64,000 nt of DNA from Jeotgalicoccus halotolerans (GTDB lineage Bacteria; Bacillota; Bacilli; Staphylococcales; Salinicoccaceae), in NCBI RefSeq assembly GCF_003387165.1, contig NZ_QUMW01000013.1, positions 62,001 through 126,000 on the forward strand, read 5' to 3'. The position numbers and the translations under genes were made by a program. Shown piece by piece: positions 36,566 to 45,384 of this stretch; positions within the stretch are counted from its first letter, which is position 1, and every line of letters starts with the position of its first letter. The notes beneath the pieces were generated by a model. The model saw nothing but the letters and a program-made list of their open reading frames with translations. It made no database searches and was not told the origin of the DNA.

Positions 36566-38319
36566 TGGCCAAAAAACTCGAAAAAGTTGAAGCTGTTGTT
36601 GTCGGCATGGGCTGGGCTGGCGGTATAGTCAGTGCAGAACTTGCCAAAGCAGGTAAAAAAGTAGTAGGCCTTGAAAAAGGTAATCACGCAACGAGAAGTG
36701 ACTATATCGGTGTAAAAGACGAACTGCGGTTTGATAACCGTTATGAAATCATGCAGCCATTACGAGGTGATACGGTAACATCACGAAATGAAATAGATGA
36801 AACTGCCCTGCCGGTCAGAACGATGGCAGATAACCAGCTGGGTGCAGATCTCGGCGGTGCGAGTGTACACTGGGCAGGAGCGTCTTACCGTTATTGGCCA
36901 TATGAATTTGAAATTCGCAGCCAGACAATCGACCGTTATGGAGAAGATAAGATACCAGAGGATATGAACCTTCAGGACTGGGGAATTACCTATGAAGAAC
37001 TGGAACCTTATTATGAGAAATGGGAAGATACGGCAGGAATCTCAGGTGAGCAGGATCCGCTGGCACCTGAACGAAATAAACCGTGGCCAAACCCGCCTTT
37101 AAATGAAACACCGTCTCTAAAAATTTTCAAAGACGCTGCGACAAATCTTGGTTTGCATCCATTCCAGATTGCAGCAGGGAACATGTCGCAAAACTATGAA
37201 AACCCGGACGGGGAAAAGTTAAATGCATGCATGTACTGCTCATTCTGTACGAGAGCAGGGTGTGACTTTGATGCGAAATCAGACCCTCTTGCTACGGTTA
37301 TTCCAACAGCGATGAGACACGACAACTTTGAACTTCGCACACGTGCAAACGTGCGCCGTGTTCTTTATGACGAAGATACTAAAAAAGCTACAGGCGTCAT
37401 GTATGTTGATGAAACAACAGGAGAAGAATATGAGCAGCCTGCCGACGTTGTTGCGTTGTGTGCGTTTGCATTTACAAACAACAGACTGTTAATGCTTTCT
37501 GATATCGGTGAGCAGTACGATCCGGAAACACGTGAAGGGCTGATCGGCCGCAACTTTAACGGGCAGCATAACTCTGCTTTCCACGGGGTCAGAGGTTTCT
37601 TTGAAAATGAGAAATTCAACCTGTACATGGGGGCAGGGGCATTAGGTGCCGCAGTCAATGACTACGCGGCGGATAACTTCGACCATTCAGATCTCGACTT
37701 TATCGGCGGCGGAGCAATTGAACTGAGACAATATGGTTTCGGAGCGATTTCAAGCAGTAATAACTACACGAGAGAAGTATCAAACTGGGGTGCAGATTAT
37801 AAGGCGGAATCACTGAAATATGCCTATAGTGCGCTTCAGATATGGTATACCAGCATCGCGATGTCGTACTGGCACAACTACCTGGATCTTGATCCGACGT
37901 ATAAGGATGAGTATGGAGATCCGTTGTTGCGTGTTACTTATAAATTTGGTTCAAATGAACGTCCGATCGCAGAATTTGGTGTAGAAAAATGCCATGAAAT
38001 TATGGAAGAAATGGGCGCTGACATCATTGAAGATGATGAAATTGCCGAAGAATTCGATAATGTGTTTTCAGGCGGACACTACACCGGCGGTGTGGTAATG
38101 GGAGACGATCCGGAAACATCTGCTGTAAATAACTACCTGCAAATGTGGGATGTGGATAACTTATTTGTTGTCGGCGGTTCGGCCTTCCCGCAATTTGGCG
38201 GGCATCATCCAACACCGACAATCGGTGCACTAGCATACAGAGCAGCTGAAGGCGTTGAACGTTTCCTCGACGAGGGCGGCCAGCTTGCAACGGCTAAAAG
38301 CAAAACAATGAAAGCATAA
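36565..38319 (+). CDS. GMC-family dehydrogenase, gluconate 2-dehydrogenase-like large subunit
   Basis: 584-residue flavoprotein. FAD-binding motif GMGWAGGIVSAELAKAGKKVVGLEKG at residues 14-39; C-terminal GMC domain with the GGSAFPQFGGHHPTPTIGALAYRAAEG signature including the catalytic His pair region. Cysteines 222, 225, 228 and 233 (CMYCSFCTRAGC) form a cluster like the iron-sulfur site of FAD-dependent glucose/fructose dehydrogenases. It lacks a signal and probably exports with its Tat partner. No cytochrome c subunit follows. The sugar-acid substrate is not determinable. Confidence 0.9.
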   Translation: MAKKLEKVEAVVVGMGWAGGIVSAELAKAGKKVVGLEKGNHATRSDYIGVKDELRFDNRYEIMQPLRGDTVTSRNEIDETALPVRTMADNQLGADLGGASVHWAGASYRYWPYEFEIRSQTIDRYGEDKIPEDMNLQDWGITYEELEPYYEKWEDTAGISGEQDPLAPERNKPWPNPPLNETPSLKIFKDAATNLGLHPFQIAAGNMSQNYENPDGEKLNACMYCSFCTRAGCDFDAKSDPLATVIPTAMRHDNFELRTRANVRRVLYDEDTKKATGVMYVDETTGEEYEQPADVVALCAFAFTNNRLLMLSDIGEQYDPETREGLIGRNFNGQHNSAFHGVRGFFENEKFNLYMGAGALGAAVNDYAADNFDHSDLDFIGGGAIELRQYGFGAISSSNNYTREVSNWGADYKAESLKYAYSALQIWYTSIAMSYWHNYLDLDPTYKDEYGDPLLRVTYKFGSNERPIAEFGVEKCHEIMEEMGADIIEDDEIAEEFDNVFSGGHYTGGVVMGDDPETSAVNNYLQMWDVDNLFVVGGSAFPQFGGHHPTPTIGALAYRAAEGVERFLDEGGQLATAKSKTMKA

Positions 38320-38325
38320 AATTTG

Positions 38326-38359
38326 AAAACTTCCTGACTGCATAGTCGGGGAGTTTTTT
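38326..38359 (+). terminator. Terminator after the GMC gene
   Basis: AAAACTTCCTGACT, loop GCAT, AGTCGGGGAGTTTT, then TTC. Confidence 0.8.
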
Positions 38360-38401
38360 CTGCTGTAATGTATAATGGCAGCTAAAAGGAGCGGAGATTA
38401 T

Positions 38402-38704
38402 ATGGCAAAACTGATTCATACTGAAAATGAACTTGCGGGTAAAGAAAAGTCACTGAAAAAAGTATTCGGACATGATAAATCGAATATCGTTAATATTCAG
38501 CTGAAAACAGGCGAAATTATTCCAGAACACGACTCCAAAGACCCGATATTTATTATCGTGCGTAAAGGTGAAGTGAAATTCGATTGTTCCAGAGAAGAGT
38601 ATACTTTAACATCCAGCGATATTCTTTTTGTGGAAGCAAAAGAAAAGCATAGTGTTGAAGCGGTGACAGACACTGATTTTTTAGTCGTTTTTCTAAGAAG
38701 GTAA
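38402..38704 (+). CDS. Small cupin-domain protein
   Basis: 100 residues from ATG 38402 after AAAGGAGCGG. Single cupin barrel: VNIQLKTGEIIPEHDSKDPIFIIVRKGEVKFD then LTSSDILFVEAKEKHSVEA. Only His in the first motif (EH) and His in the second (KH) are obvious metal ligands. Function unknown. It sits between the GMC operon terminator and the M42 peptidase gene. Confidence 0.82.
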   Translation: MAKLIHTENELAGKEKSLKKVFGHDKSNIVNIQLKTGEIIPEHDSKDPIFIIVRKGEVKFDCSREEYTLTSSDILFVEAKEKHSVEAVTDTDFLVVFLRR

Positions 38705-38773
38705 GGAGCAACGAAGCAGCAGAAATTAATGTATAATTGAGGCAAATACTTAAACACAAAGGGGATTTATAAT

Positions 38774-39802
38774 ATGTTTAAAAGAGACGGTACCATTTCA
38801 TTTCTGACGAAGCTTTTATCAATTAACAGTCCGACAGGCTACACGACTAATGCGGTCAGCTTTTTACGGGAAACAATTGAAGATATCGGCTACGAGACAC
38901 TGACGACACCGAAGGGGAACCTGATTGTTCAGGTAGACGGTGAAAATACTGAAGTCACTAGAGGTTTGAGTGCCCACGTGGATACTTTAGGTCTGATGGT
39001 CCGTTCAATTAACTCAGACGGCACTTTGTCACTGACTAAACTTGGCGGCCCTTTAACACCGACACTGGACGGGGAATACTGCGACATTATTACGCGCGAT
39101 GACAAGGTATATACAGGAACGATTCTGTCTAAATCACCGTCAATTCATGTATTTAAAGACGCGGCTACAAAAGAGCGGGATATCGATAACCTCATTGTAA
39201 AATTGGATGAACGTGTTGAAAGTAAAGAAGACGTACAGAATATCGGCATTCAGAATGGTGATATTATCGCTTATGATCCGAAAGTCGTCGTTACGGATTC
39301 AGGCTTTATAAAATCGCGTTTCTTAGACGATAAAGCATCAGTTGCAATTTTAGTCAGTATTTTAAAAATGATGAAGCAGGAAAATGTAACGCCGTCGACA
39401 AATCTGAAATTTATCTTCTCGACCTACGAAGAAGTGGGGCACGGTGCTGCATGGATTCCGGAAGATATTACAGAACTGCTGGCAGTGGATATGGGGTGCA
39501 TCGGACTCGATCTTGAATGTACGGAATATGACGTGTCGATTTGCGCGAAAGACTCGTCAGGTCCATATGATTACGATATGACGACTAAACTGATTAATTA
39601 TGCAAAAGATAAAGAATTGAGTTATGCCGTGGATATCTATCCGATGTACGGCAGCGACGCATCAGCAGCCATGAGCGGCGGTGCGAACATTAAAGCTGCG
39701 CTGATTGGACCAGGTGTGGCAAGCAGCCACGGCATGGAACGCACGCATACCGATGCGCTTGAAAATACTTTTGAATTGATAAGAGAATATATTCAGAATT
39801 AA
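38774..39802 (+). CDS. M42-family glutamyl aminopeptidase / deblocking peptidase
   Basis: 342 residues. Di-zinc peptidase motifs: SAHVDTLG (first His-Asp), FLDDKAS (bridging Asp), STYEEVGHG (catalytic Glu and ligand Glu), DLECTEYD (ligand Asp position), and ERTHTDAL (last His). Cytoplasmic aminopeptidase, probably dodecameric as in the family. The ATG follows AAAGGGGAT. No operon partners. Confidence 0.92.
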   Translation: MFKRDGTISFLTKLLSINSPTGYTTNAVSFLRETIEDIGYETLTTPKGNLIVQVDGENTEVTRGLSAHVDTLGLMVRSINSDGTLSLTKLGGPLTPTLDGEYCDIITRDDKVYTGTILSKSPSIHVFKDAATKERDIDNLIVKLDERVESKEDVQNIGIQNGDIIAYDPKVVVTDSGFIKSRFLDDKASVAILVSILKMMKQENVTPSTNLKFIFSTYEEVGHGAAWIPEDITELLAVDMGCIGLDLECTEYDVSICAKDSSGPYDYDMTTKLINYAKDKELSYAVDIYPMYGSDASAAMSGGANIKAALIGPGVASSHGMERTHTDALENTFELIREYIQN

Positions 39803-39954
39803 TGATATTGAAGGTAACCTCCAACAGCAGGTGATTAATATATATTGGGGAGAGAAATTGTAGCCATATGGTGACGCTTTATACGATAAATTATGATATT
39901 ACTTTTTACATTTGGGTATTAAATCATTAAATGATTCATAAGGTGCTGCTGCAG

Positions 39955-40347
39955 ATGTTTAAAAATATATTTTTGTTGGGACCCTCGTACATCTCATATA
40001 TTATATTAATTGCTACAGACTTCTTTAATGGGATTCCCTGGTACATTCAATTTGGGACACTGTTTGTATTCGGCTCTCTTACTGCTGTTATTACTATCTG
40101 GAATATGGATAGAGAAGAGGACGAAACACTAGATAAAACAGCCGAAAAACCAAAGAATGTTAATTTCATTCCGACTCTTATTCTGGTGTCTATTATACTT
40201 CTGATTGCGGGAATGAATATTTTTGTGGGAGCACCGAGAAACGATATATTTAACATAACTGACTTTAGTTTTTATATAGTCTTTGTTGCTCTTCCGATTC
40301 TAAACAAGGACTATGTGAAAGTGGCAGAAAGACAGATGAGTGCATGA
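39955..40347 (+). CDS. Small four-helix membrane protein, tandem family member 1
   Basis: 130 residues from ATG 39955, which has AAGGTG nine bases upstream like its two neighbours; an in-frame ATG at 39931 is less likely. About four membrane segments. Shared family motifs are DFFNGIPWYIQFG after helix 1, MNIFVGAPRNDIFNI after helix 3, and FYIVFVALPIL in helix 4. Function unknown. Three paralogues stand in a row, which suggests selection for dosage or variants, for example immunity or envelope roles (speculative). Confidence 0.75.
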   Translation: MFKNIFLLGPSYISYIILIATDFFNGIPWYIQFGTLFVFGSLTAVITIWNMDREEDETLDKTAEKPKNVNFIPTLILVSIILLIAGMNIFVGAPRNDIFNITDFSFYIVFVALPILNKDYVKVAERQMSA

Positions 40348-40390
40348 TATTTTAATTATTTCTGATGCTGCTTGGATTTACACTCGGATA

Positions 40391-40429
40391 TTGAACCTTT
40401 AAATAAAAAAACAAGGTGTTGTTAGCGTG
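40391..40429 (+). repeat. Leader repeat copy 1 before membrane paralogue 2
   Basis: TTGAACCTTTAAATAAAAAAACAAGGTGTTGTTAGCGTG spans the ribosome site and GTG start. It is identical to 40816-40853 apart from one A. The similarity is much higher than between the coding parts. Confidence 0.85.
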
Positions 40430-40792
40430 CTTAAAGATGAATTATTAAGAGTCTCATTATATGCGACCTTTATTAATCTTATCATTTTGGATTTCTTTCA
40501 TGAAATTCCATGGTATATACAGTACGGTCCAATAATTGCCGTTGGAATTGTCAGTGTGCTGTCAGTTATCATCAGAAAAGGTGATAACGAAGAAGGAAGT
40601 GAAGACGCGCCAATAATATACCGGCTTTTTCTGCTTATCTCACTCAGTTTAGTAGTTATTTGTATGAATATTTTTATCGGAGAACCGTCGACAGAACTAT
40701 TTAGTATATACAGCTCAAAATTTTGGATAATTTTTATTGCTTTACCGTTACTCGGCAGTGTTTACAACAAAGTTAAAGCAAGAGAAGCTTAA
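40427..40792 (+). CDS. Small four-helix membrane protein, tandem family member 2
   Basis: 121 residues from GTG 40427 (AAGGTG upstream). Motifs DFFHEIPWYIQYGPIIAVG, MNIFIGEPSTELF and FWIIFIALPLLG align with members 1 and 3. The loop between helices 2 and 3 is charged (KGDNEEGSED) and varies most between copies. Function unknown. Confidence 0.78.
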   Translation: MLKDELLRVSLYATFINLIILDFFHEIPWYIQYGPIIAVGIVSVLSVIIRKGDNEEGSEDAPIIYRLFLLISLSLVVICMNIFIGEPSTELFSIYSSKFWIIFIALPLLGSVYNKVKAREA

Positions 40793-40815
40793 ATATTTCT
40801 CCCACCCCCAGGTTA

Positions 40816-40853
40816 TTGAACCTTTAAATAAAAAACAAGGTGTTGTTAGCGTG
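40816..40853 (+). repeat. Leader repeat copy 2 before membrane paralogue 3
   Basis: Same 38-39 nt leader as at 40391, including the AAGGTG ribosome site and GTG start codon. Confidence 0.85.
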
Positions 40854-41234
40854 TCAAAAAGCAATTTTTTACTACTCTTAGTATTTATCTCATTACTGAC
40901 TCTTATTATTACTGATTTTTTTCCCGGCACTGAATGGTACATTCAATATGGACCATTTATACTGACTGCGATAATTATTTTTATTATGGCTATTTTTGAG
41001 AAAAAAGAAGTAGAATCAAAAAAGATAGCATCTGCTGATGAGAAGAGGAAACGAAGAAATCACTTCTTGGTCTTTATTGCTTTTATATGGTTAATCGTTA
41101 TGGCAATGAACATTTTTGTTGGAGAGCCAGAAGGTGATATATTTAATATTAAAAATCCAGAATTCTGGATTTTAGTGGTTATTCTTCCGTTACTTTCACA
41201 GTTTCATTATAAGAAAAGCACAGACGGGACTTAA
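40851..41234 (+). CDS. Small four-helix membrane protein, tandem family member 3
   Basis: 127 residues from GTG 40851; the longer in-frame start at 40737 lies inside the previous gene and is rejected. Motifs DFFPGTEWYIQYGPFI, MNIFVGEPEGDIFNI and FWILVVILPLL. The loop between helices 2 and 3 is the longest and most basic of the three (KKEVESKK...KRKRRN). A terminator follows. Confidence 0.78.
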   Translation: MSKSNFLLLLVFISLLTLIITDFFPGTEWYIQYGPFILTAIIIFIMAIFEKKEVESKKIASADEKRKRRNHFLVFIAFIWLIVMAMNIFVGEPEGDIFNIKNPEFWILVVILPLLSQFHYKKSTDGT

Positions 41235-41242
41235 AAAAATTT

Positions 41243-41280
41243 TAACCAGTTTCCTCAATATGAGGAAGCTGGTTTTTCTT
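41243..41280 (+). terminator. Terminator after the membrane-protein triplet
   Basis: AACCAG-TTTCCTCA, loop ATA, TGAGGAAG-CTGGTT, then TTTCTT. Confidence 0.85.
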
Positions 41281-41351
41281 GACCTGAAGCGCGCTTTAGC
41301 ATTTATCATCTAGATATAGGGTAAAGGATAACATTAATCAGATGTGGATTG

Positions 41352-41410
41352 GAGTACAACACCATTTCGCCGTTGTACTCGAATGAAGTTTGGAGTACAA
41401 CGCCGTTGTA
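41352..41410. promoter_or_regulatory. Doubled GAGTACAAC inverted repeats upstream of the pentapeptide gene
   Basis: GAGTACAAC (41352-41360) is inverted as GTTGTACTC (41372-41380). A second GAGTACAAC (from 41393) is followed after GCC by GTTGTA (41405-41410). Two copies of an operator-like palindrome 41 bp apart suggest a repressor site. The regulator is unknown and none is encoded next to it. Confidence 0.5.
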
Positions 41411-41537
41411 TAAGCTAACAATTGAGATCCAGCTTCAAAAATAAATAGAATGCTTTCAGAAGGACCATAACGCTTAATGTGTTATGGTTTTTTATAATGA
41501 GGGTATAAATGAAAATATGAAGAGTGAGGAAGACAAA

Positions 41538-42176
41538 ATGAAGTTAAAACCTTTGAAAATAGCAGGCGAATTAGAAATCGTTTCTTATGAAGCAATTGTG
41601 AATGATGAGGATCAGATATTTGATGGTATTGAAATTAACGATGCTGAATTTCTTGCTACTGACCTTAGAAGGTTAATCTCATATAACACTGTAATTAAGA
41701 ACAGTAATTTAACAAATAATGAATTTGATAATGCAGATTTAACTGATACAAGATTTGTTAACTGTGACTTTTCAAATACAGTATTTAGCGGCGCTTCTGT
41801 CCATAATGTTGAATTTGTTAACTGCAAAATGATTGGCGTCAGTTTTGATGAATCCAGAATTAAAAACGTTAAGTTTTCTGAATCACTGTTAAACTTATCG
41901 GGAATAAGCGAATCTAAACTTGAGAATGTGCTGTTTGAAAATGCGAGAATGGTTACAGCAGATTTCTTTAATAATAAATTTAAAAATATCGGTTTCGACA
42001 ATTGTGATTTGTCAGAAGCCAGATTTGTTGATACGCCGCTTAAAGGTATCGATATCAGTTCATCTCATTTTGAATCATTAAGTATTAAACGCGAAGATCT
42101 GGAAGGATGCATCGTTTCAAGTGTGCAGGCGATTCAGATGGCAGCATTGATGGGACTGGTAGTGAAAGATGATTAA
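41538..42176 (+). CDS. Pentapeptide-repeat protein
   Basis: 212 residues from ATG 41538 after GAGGAAG; ATGs further upstream lack a good ribosome site. From about residue 30 to 185 it is built of A(D/N)LXX-like repeats forming a right-handed square helix: NSNLTNNEFDNADLTDTRFVNCDFSNTVF. Such proteins can mimic DNA or act as scaffolds; no specific role is indicated. It is followed after 16 bp by the Asp-box gene, so probably an operon. Confidence 0.85.
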   Translation: MKLKPLKIAGELEIVSYEAIVNDEDQIFDGIEINDAEFLATDLRRLISYNTVIKNSNLTNNEFDNADLTDTRFVNCDFSNTVFSGASVHNVEFVNCKMIGVSFDESRIKNVKFSESLLNLSGISESKLENVLFENARMVTADFFNNKFKNIGFDNCDLSEARFVDTPLKGIDISSSHFESLSIKREDLEGCIVSSVQAIQMAALMGLVVKDD

Positions 42177-42192
42177 ATAAGGAGGAATATTA

Positions 42193-43200
42193 ATGACTTC
42201 AATTTATTTTACTTCAGGATCTAAAATTTTCAGGGTTTCAGGCAGAGAGCAGGACTGGTCGATTAAAGAGATAGAAACGGGTTATGATGATGTGCGTGCA
42301 GTGGCTGCTGATGAATTGTCGGAGACGATTTACATCGGGACTTTCGATGACGGTTTGTTTCGGAGCCGGGATAACGGAGAGTCTTTTGAAGCGGTCGGAG
42401 AGGATGCATTACCGAAAAGAATTATGTCGCTTCATATCAGTCCTGTGTCTAAAAGACTGTACGTCGGAACCGAACCGAGCGAACTTCATTATTCAGACGA
42501 CGATGGCGAAACGTGGGCGGAAATGACTGCACTTCAGGATCTGCCGTCGAAACCCGAATGGAGTTTTCCGCCGCGTCCTGATACACATCACGTTAAAGAT
42601 ATAACAAGCGGTATTATGGATGAATCATTTGTTCTAGCCGGCATTGAACTTGGCGGTATTATGCGTTCAATTGATAATGGCGAGTCATTTGAAGATCGTA
42701 AAGACGGTTCCCGGTTTGATGTGCATAATGTGATCATTCACCCGGATGATGATAATCTGCTGTATGAAGCAGGCGGAGGCGGTTATGCATGGAGTGACGA
42801 TAAAGGCGAATCGTGGCAGACTGATAACGAAGGTCTCGGTGATTTTACGTATTTAGTGCATGTCGCAGCTGACCCGGGGGATAAAGATACTGTCCTTGTC
42901 TCCGGTGCAAGAGGACCGGCATCTGCTTATATGCCGGAAAGGGAAAAGACGGAAATGAAGATTTTCCGTAAACAAAAAGATGAGCCGTGGCAGGAAGTTA
43001 CAGAAGGATTGCCGGAGGGCAAAGGAACGATTGTGACTCATCTGTTAACGTCATCTGACGTACCGAGTGTGTTTTACGGTGTTAATAATAAGGGCGTCTA
43101 TCATTCAGTCGACCGTGGTAAAAGCTGGATGAAAGTCCCGGTCGACTTCCCGGAAGAAGTCACAAAGAATAAAATTAACTCAGCCTGTCTGACTAATTAA
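42193..43200 (+). CDS. Asp-box (BNR) repeat beta-propeller protein
   Basis: 335 residues, no signal peptide. Five Asp-box motifs SxDxGxxW/F are visible: SRDNGESF, SDDDGETW, SIDNGESF, SDDKGESW, SVDRGKSW. These mark a sortilin/YCF48/sialidase-like propeller. The sialidase catalytic Arg/Tyr set is not evident, so an enzyme role is not claimed; the protein looks cytoplasmic. RBS AAGGAGGAAT. Confidence 0.85.
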   Translation: MTSIYFTSGSKIFRVSGREQDWSIKEIETGYDDVRAVAADELSETIYIGTFDDGLFRSRDNGESFEAVGEDALPKRIMSLHISPVSKRLYVGTEPSELHYSDDDGETWAEMTALQDLPSKPEWSFPPRPDTHHVKDITSGIMDESFVLAGIELGGIMRSIDNGESFEDRKDGSRFDVHNVIIHPDDDNLLYEAGGGGYAWSDDKGESWQTDNEGLGDFTYLVHVAADPGDKDTVLVSGARGPASAYMPEREKTEMKIFRKQKDEPWQEVTEGLPEGKGTIVTHLLTSSDVPSVFYGVNNKGVYHSVDRGKSWMKVPVDFPEEVTKNKINSACLTN

Positions 43201-43209
43201 AATGAACAC

Positions 43210-43247
43210 AAAACAGCCGCCTCATATTAATATGAGGCGGCTGTTTT
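43210..43247. terminator. Bidirectional terminator between the Asp-box gene and tRNA-Ala
   Basis: A 38-nt perfect palindrome: AAAACAGCCGCCTCATATT and its complement. A/T runs on both ends let it serve both converging transcripts. Confidence 0.92.
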
Positions 43248-43254
43248 AAGTAAG

Positions 43255-43327
43255 TGGAGCCAAGGGGGCTCGAACCCCTGACCTTTGCACTGCCAGCGCA
43301 ACGCTCTCCCAGCTGAGCTATGGCCCC
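43255..43327 (-). tRNA. tRNA-Ala (anticodon GGC)
   Basis: 73-nt cloverleaf: acceptor GGGGCCA/TGGCTCC with one G-U pair, D-arm GCTCAGCTGGGAGAGC, anticodon stem TTGCG/TGCAA with loop CTGGCAG (anticodon GGC), and T-arm AGGGGTTCGAACCCCCT. Discriminator A; CCA is not encoded. A promoter lies just upstream. Confidence 0.96.
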
Positions 43328-43346
43328 TTAAAATTGCATTATATAC

Positions 43347-43375
43347 ATTGTAGGCTATCTTCAGCTTTTACTCAA
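43347..43375 (-). promoter_or_regulatory. Promoter of tRNA-Ala
   Basis: Minus strand TTGAGT (43375-43370), 17-nt spacer, TACAAT (43352-43347). Confidence 0.65.
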
Positions 43376-43483
43376 TATAATTCCTGAATTTTATTTTTCT
43401 CCCTCTCCTTATCAAAGAGTACACTATATATTTTCAATATTAAGATATTTAATATAAAGTAGAAGGAAAGCATGAATAACAAA

Positions 43484-43497
43484 GTTTCCCGGGAAAT
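43484..43497. promoter_or_regulatory. Noc-binding site (NBS) match
   Basis: GTTTCCCGGGAAAT matches the B. subtilis Noc consensus ATTTCCCGGGAAAT in 13 of 14 positions. It lies intergenically, 56 bp before the RocB-like gene and about 33 kb from noc. Confidence 0.75.
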
Positions 43498-43539
43498 TTA
43501 CCGGCTACGATTTTATTGTAAAAAAAGGGAGTTATGTAT

Positions 43540-45162
43540 ATGGAACAGCAAGAATGTTTATGGGGGTCACCAGCGCAGCTTGAAGCGCTGCTTTATGAGT
43601 TAACGGAGTGGAGAAGTTTATCGGGAACAGAGGGAGAGATTGATTTTCCTTATAAGCTGACGGAGAAATTTAAAGAACTGGATTATTTTAAATTCAACCC
43701 GGACGACATTAAATTATTTGATGCGAAAAAAGACAGGAATGCATTCACAGCCTTATATAAAACAGATAAAAGCTCCGATACTGTCGTGCTGATCAGTCAC
43801 TTTGATACAGTTGGTATTAAAGAATACGGTCAGCTGCAGGGACTCGCATTCAGTCCTGAAAAACTGACGCAAGCCTTTTACAATAATCCCGATTTCTTAA
43901 CACTGGATGCTAGAGAAGATTTATATACAAATCAATATATATTCGGACGCGGCATTATGGATATGAAAATGGGACTCGTGCTGCACATGCACTTACTTGA
44001 ACAGGCAGTACGTGAGGAATGGCCGGTCAATTTACTGCTTGTAACGGTGCCTGATGAAGAAGTCAGTTCTGCAGGCATGCTCAGTGCAGTGCCCGGTATT
44101 CTCGAAATATCCAAAGCGCGCAAACTAAATATAAAATTGTTCTTAAACGGGGAACCATCATTTACACAAGAGCCGCATGACAAAAATCATTACATATACT
44201 CGGGTTCAATCGGTAAAATATTGCCGGCAGCACTGTTTTACGGTGTGCCGACTCATGCAGGTGAACCGATGAGCGGTATCACATCACATTTCATCGGTTC
44301 ATATTTAACGAAAAAGATGGAATTCACGAACAAGTTTCAAGAAACTTTTGACGGTGAAACGACACCGCTGCCCGTCTGCCTGCAGGCCAATGATTTAAAA
44401 GATAACTACGATGTGCAGACATCGCATCACAGCTATGCTTTATATAATGTGTTTACACTGTCTCAAACAGCAAAAGATGTCATGCTGACGTTTAAAGAAA
44501 TTGCTGAAGACGCGATGCATGAGTGTAAGACAGACTATGAAAAAATATGTGGGGCTAATAATGTAAAACCATTGAACTGCATCAGGGTGCTGGAATATCA
44601 CGAAGTGCTCGATTACTTTATCGATAAATACAGTAAAGGTGAAGCGGATTCATTAATCCGGGAAGTGGTCGAAAGTAATGGAGCAGATGAGCGGAAGATT
44701 ACCTTGCTGATTGCGGACCATCTGATGGAGTACTGCCAGGAGCTGGCACCGGCAACAGTACTGATGTTTGCTCCGCCGTATATGCCGGCAGTAAACTCTT
44801 CCGATGATGAATTGGTGAAAAGACTGATTGAAGCGGCAAAAAGTGAAATGCAGGATAAATACAATTATGACGTAACAAATAAGCATTACTTCAACGGCAT
44901 CTCAGATCTCAGTTATGTGAACTATAACCCCGAAGATAATGGCTGGCAGTCATTTAAAAATAACGCGCCGTTATGGGGAAAAACATATTCAATACCGTTT
45001 GAAGCTATGCAGCAGCTGAGTGCGCCGGTGATGAATATTGGACCGTACGGCAAGGATGCTCATAAGATGAGCGAACGGCTGCATAAGAAAAATGCATTTG
45101 AAATGATGCCGGCAGTGCTGAGGGAAGTGGTTCAGACACTGATCAAGCAGCCTACTTTGTAA
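43540..45162 (+). CDS. M20-family peptidase, RocB-like
   Basis: 540 residues from ATG 43540 (GGGAG eight bases upstream; an ATG at 43534 is too close). Resembles the arginine-utilisation protein RocB: LISHFDTVG (metal His/Asp), GRGIMDMKMGL (bridging Asp), and VPDEEVSSAGML (catalytic Glu pair). The C-terminal half carries the family-specific YNPEDNGWQSFKNNAPLWG. B. subtilis RocB is needed for arginine use but its reaction is not defined. No roc genes are adjacent. Confidence 0.87.
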   Translation: MEQQECLWGSPAQLEALLYELTEWRSLSGTEGEIDFPYKLTEKFKELDYFKFNPDDIKLFDAKKDRNAFTALYKTDKSSDTVVLISHFDTVGIKEYGQLQGLAFSPEKLTQAFYNNPDFLTLDAREDLYTNQYIFGRGIMDMKMGLVLHMHLLEQAVREEWPVNLLLVTVPDEEVSSAGMLSAVPGILEISKARKLNIKLFLNGEPSFTQEPHDKNHYIYSGSIGKILPAALFYGVPTHAGEPMSGITSHFIGSYLTKKMEFTNKFQETFDGETTPLPVCLQANDLKDNYDVQTSHHSYALYNVFTLSQTAKDVMLTFKEIAEDAMHECKTDYEKICGANNVKPLNCIRVLEYHEVLDYFIDKYSKGEADSLIREVVESNGADERKITLLIADHLMEYCQELAPATVLMFAPPYMPAVNSSDDELVKRLIEAAKSEMQDKYNYDVTNKHYFNGISDLSYVNYNPEDNGWQSFKNNAPLWGKTYSIPFEAMQQLSAPVMNIGPYGKDAHKMSERLHKKNAFEMMPAVLREVVQTLIKQPTL

Positions 45163-45216
45163 GTGCCAAAGAGGGTATATATAAATTATCCAGATTACTT
45201 AAAGGCAGGGATATAT

Positions 45217-45312
45217 ATGGCTCATTTAAAAACGATTTGGAACGGCAGCAGGAAAGGATTAGGAATAATTACGGGTGATAAAATGGACACTCCATTCAGG
45301 GTCTTTTTGTAA
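45217..45312 (+). pseudogene. OsmC-family N-terminal stub
   Basis: 31 codons beginning MAHLKTIWNGSRKGLGIITGD, matching the N-terminus of OsmC/Ohr-type proteins (TWxGGREGxGxL), then a stop. AGGCAGGGAT precedes the ATG. The rest of the gene, including the peroxidatic cysteines, is gone. It lies next to the cst locus. Confidence 0.65.
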
Positions 45313-45384
45313 GCAGAAACTGTCGCAGTTCTATAATTTTTTCAGCTGGCTCTGAATAACAGAAACCTGTCCGTTATGGTCTGT

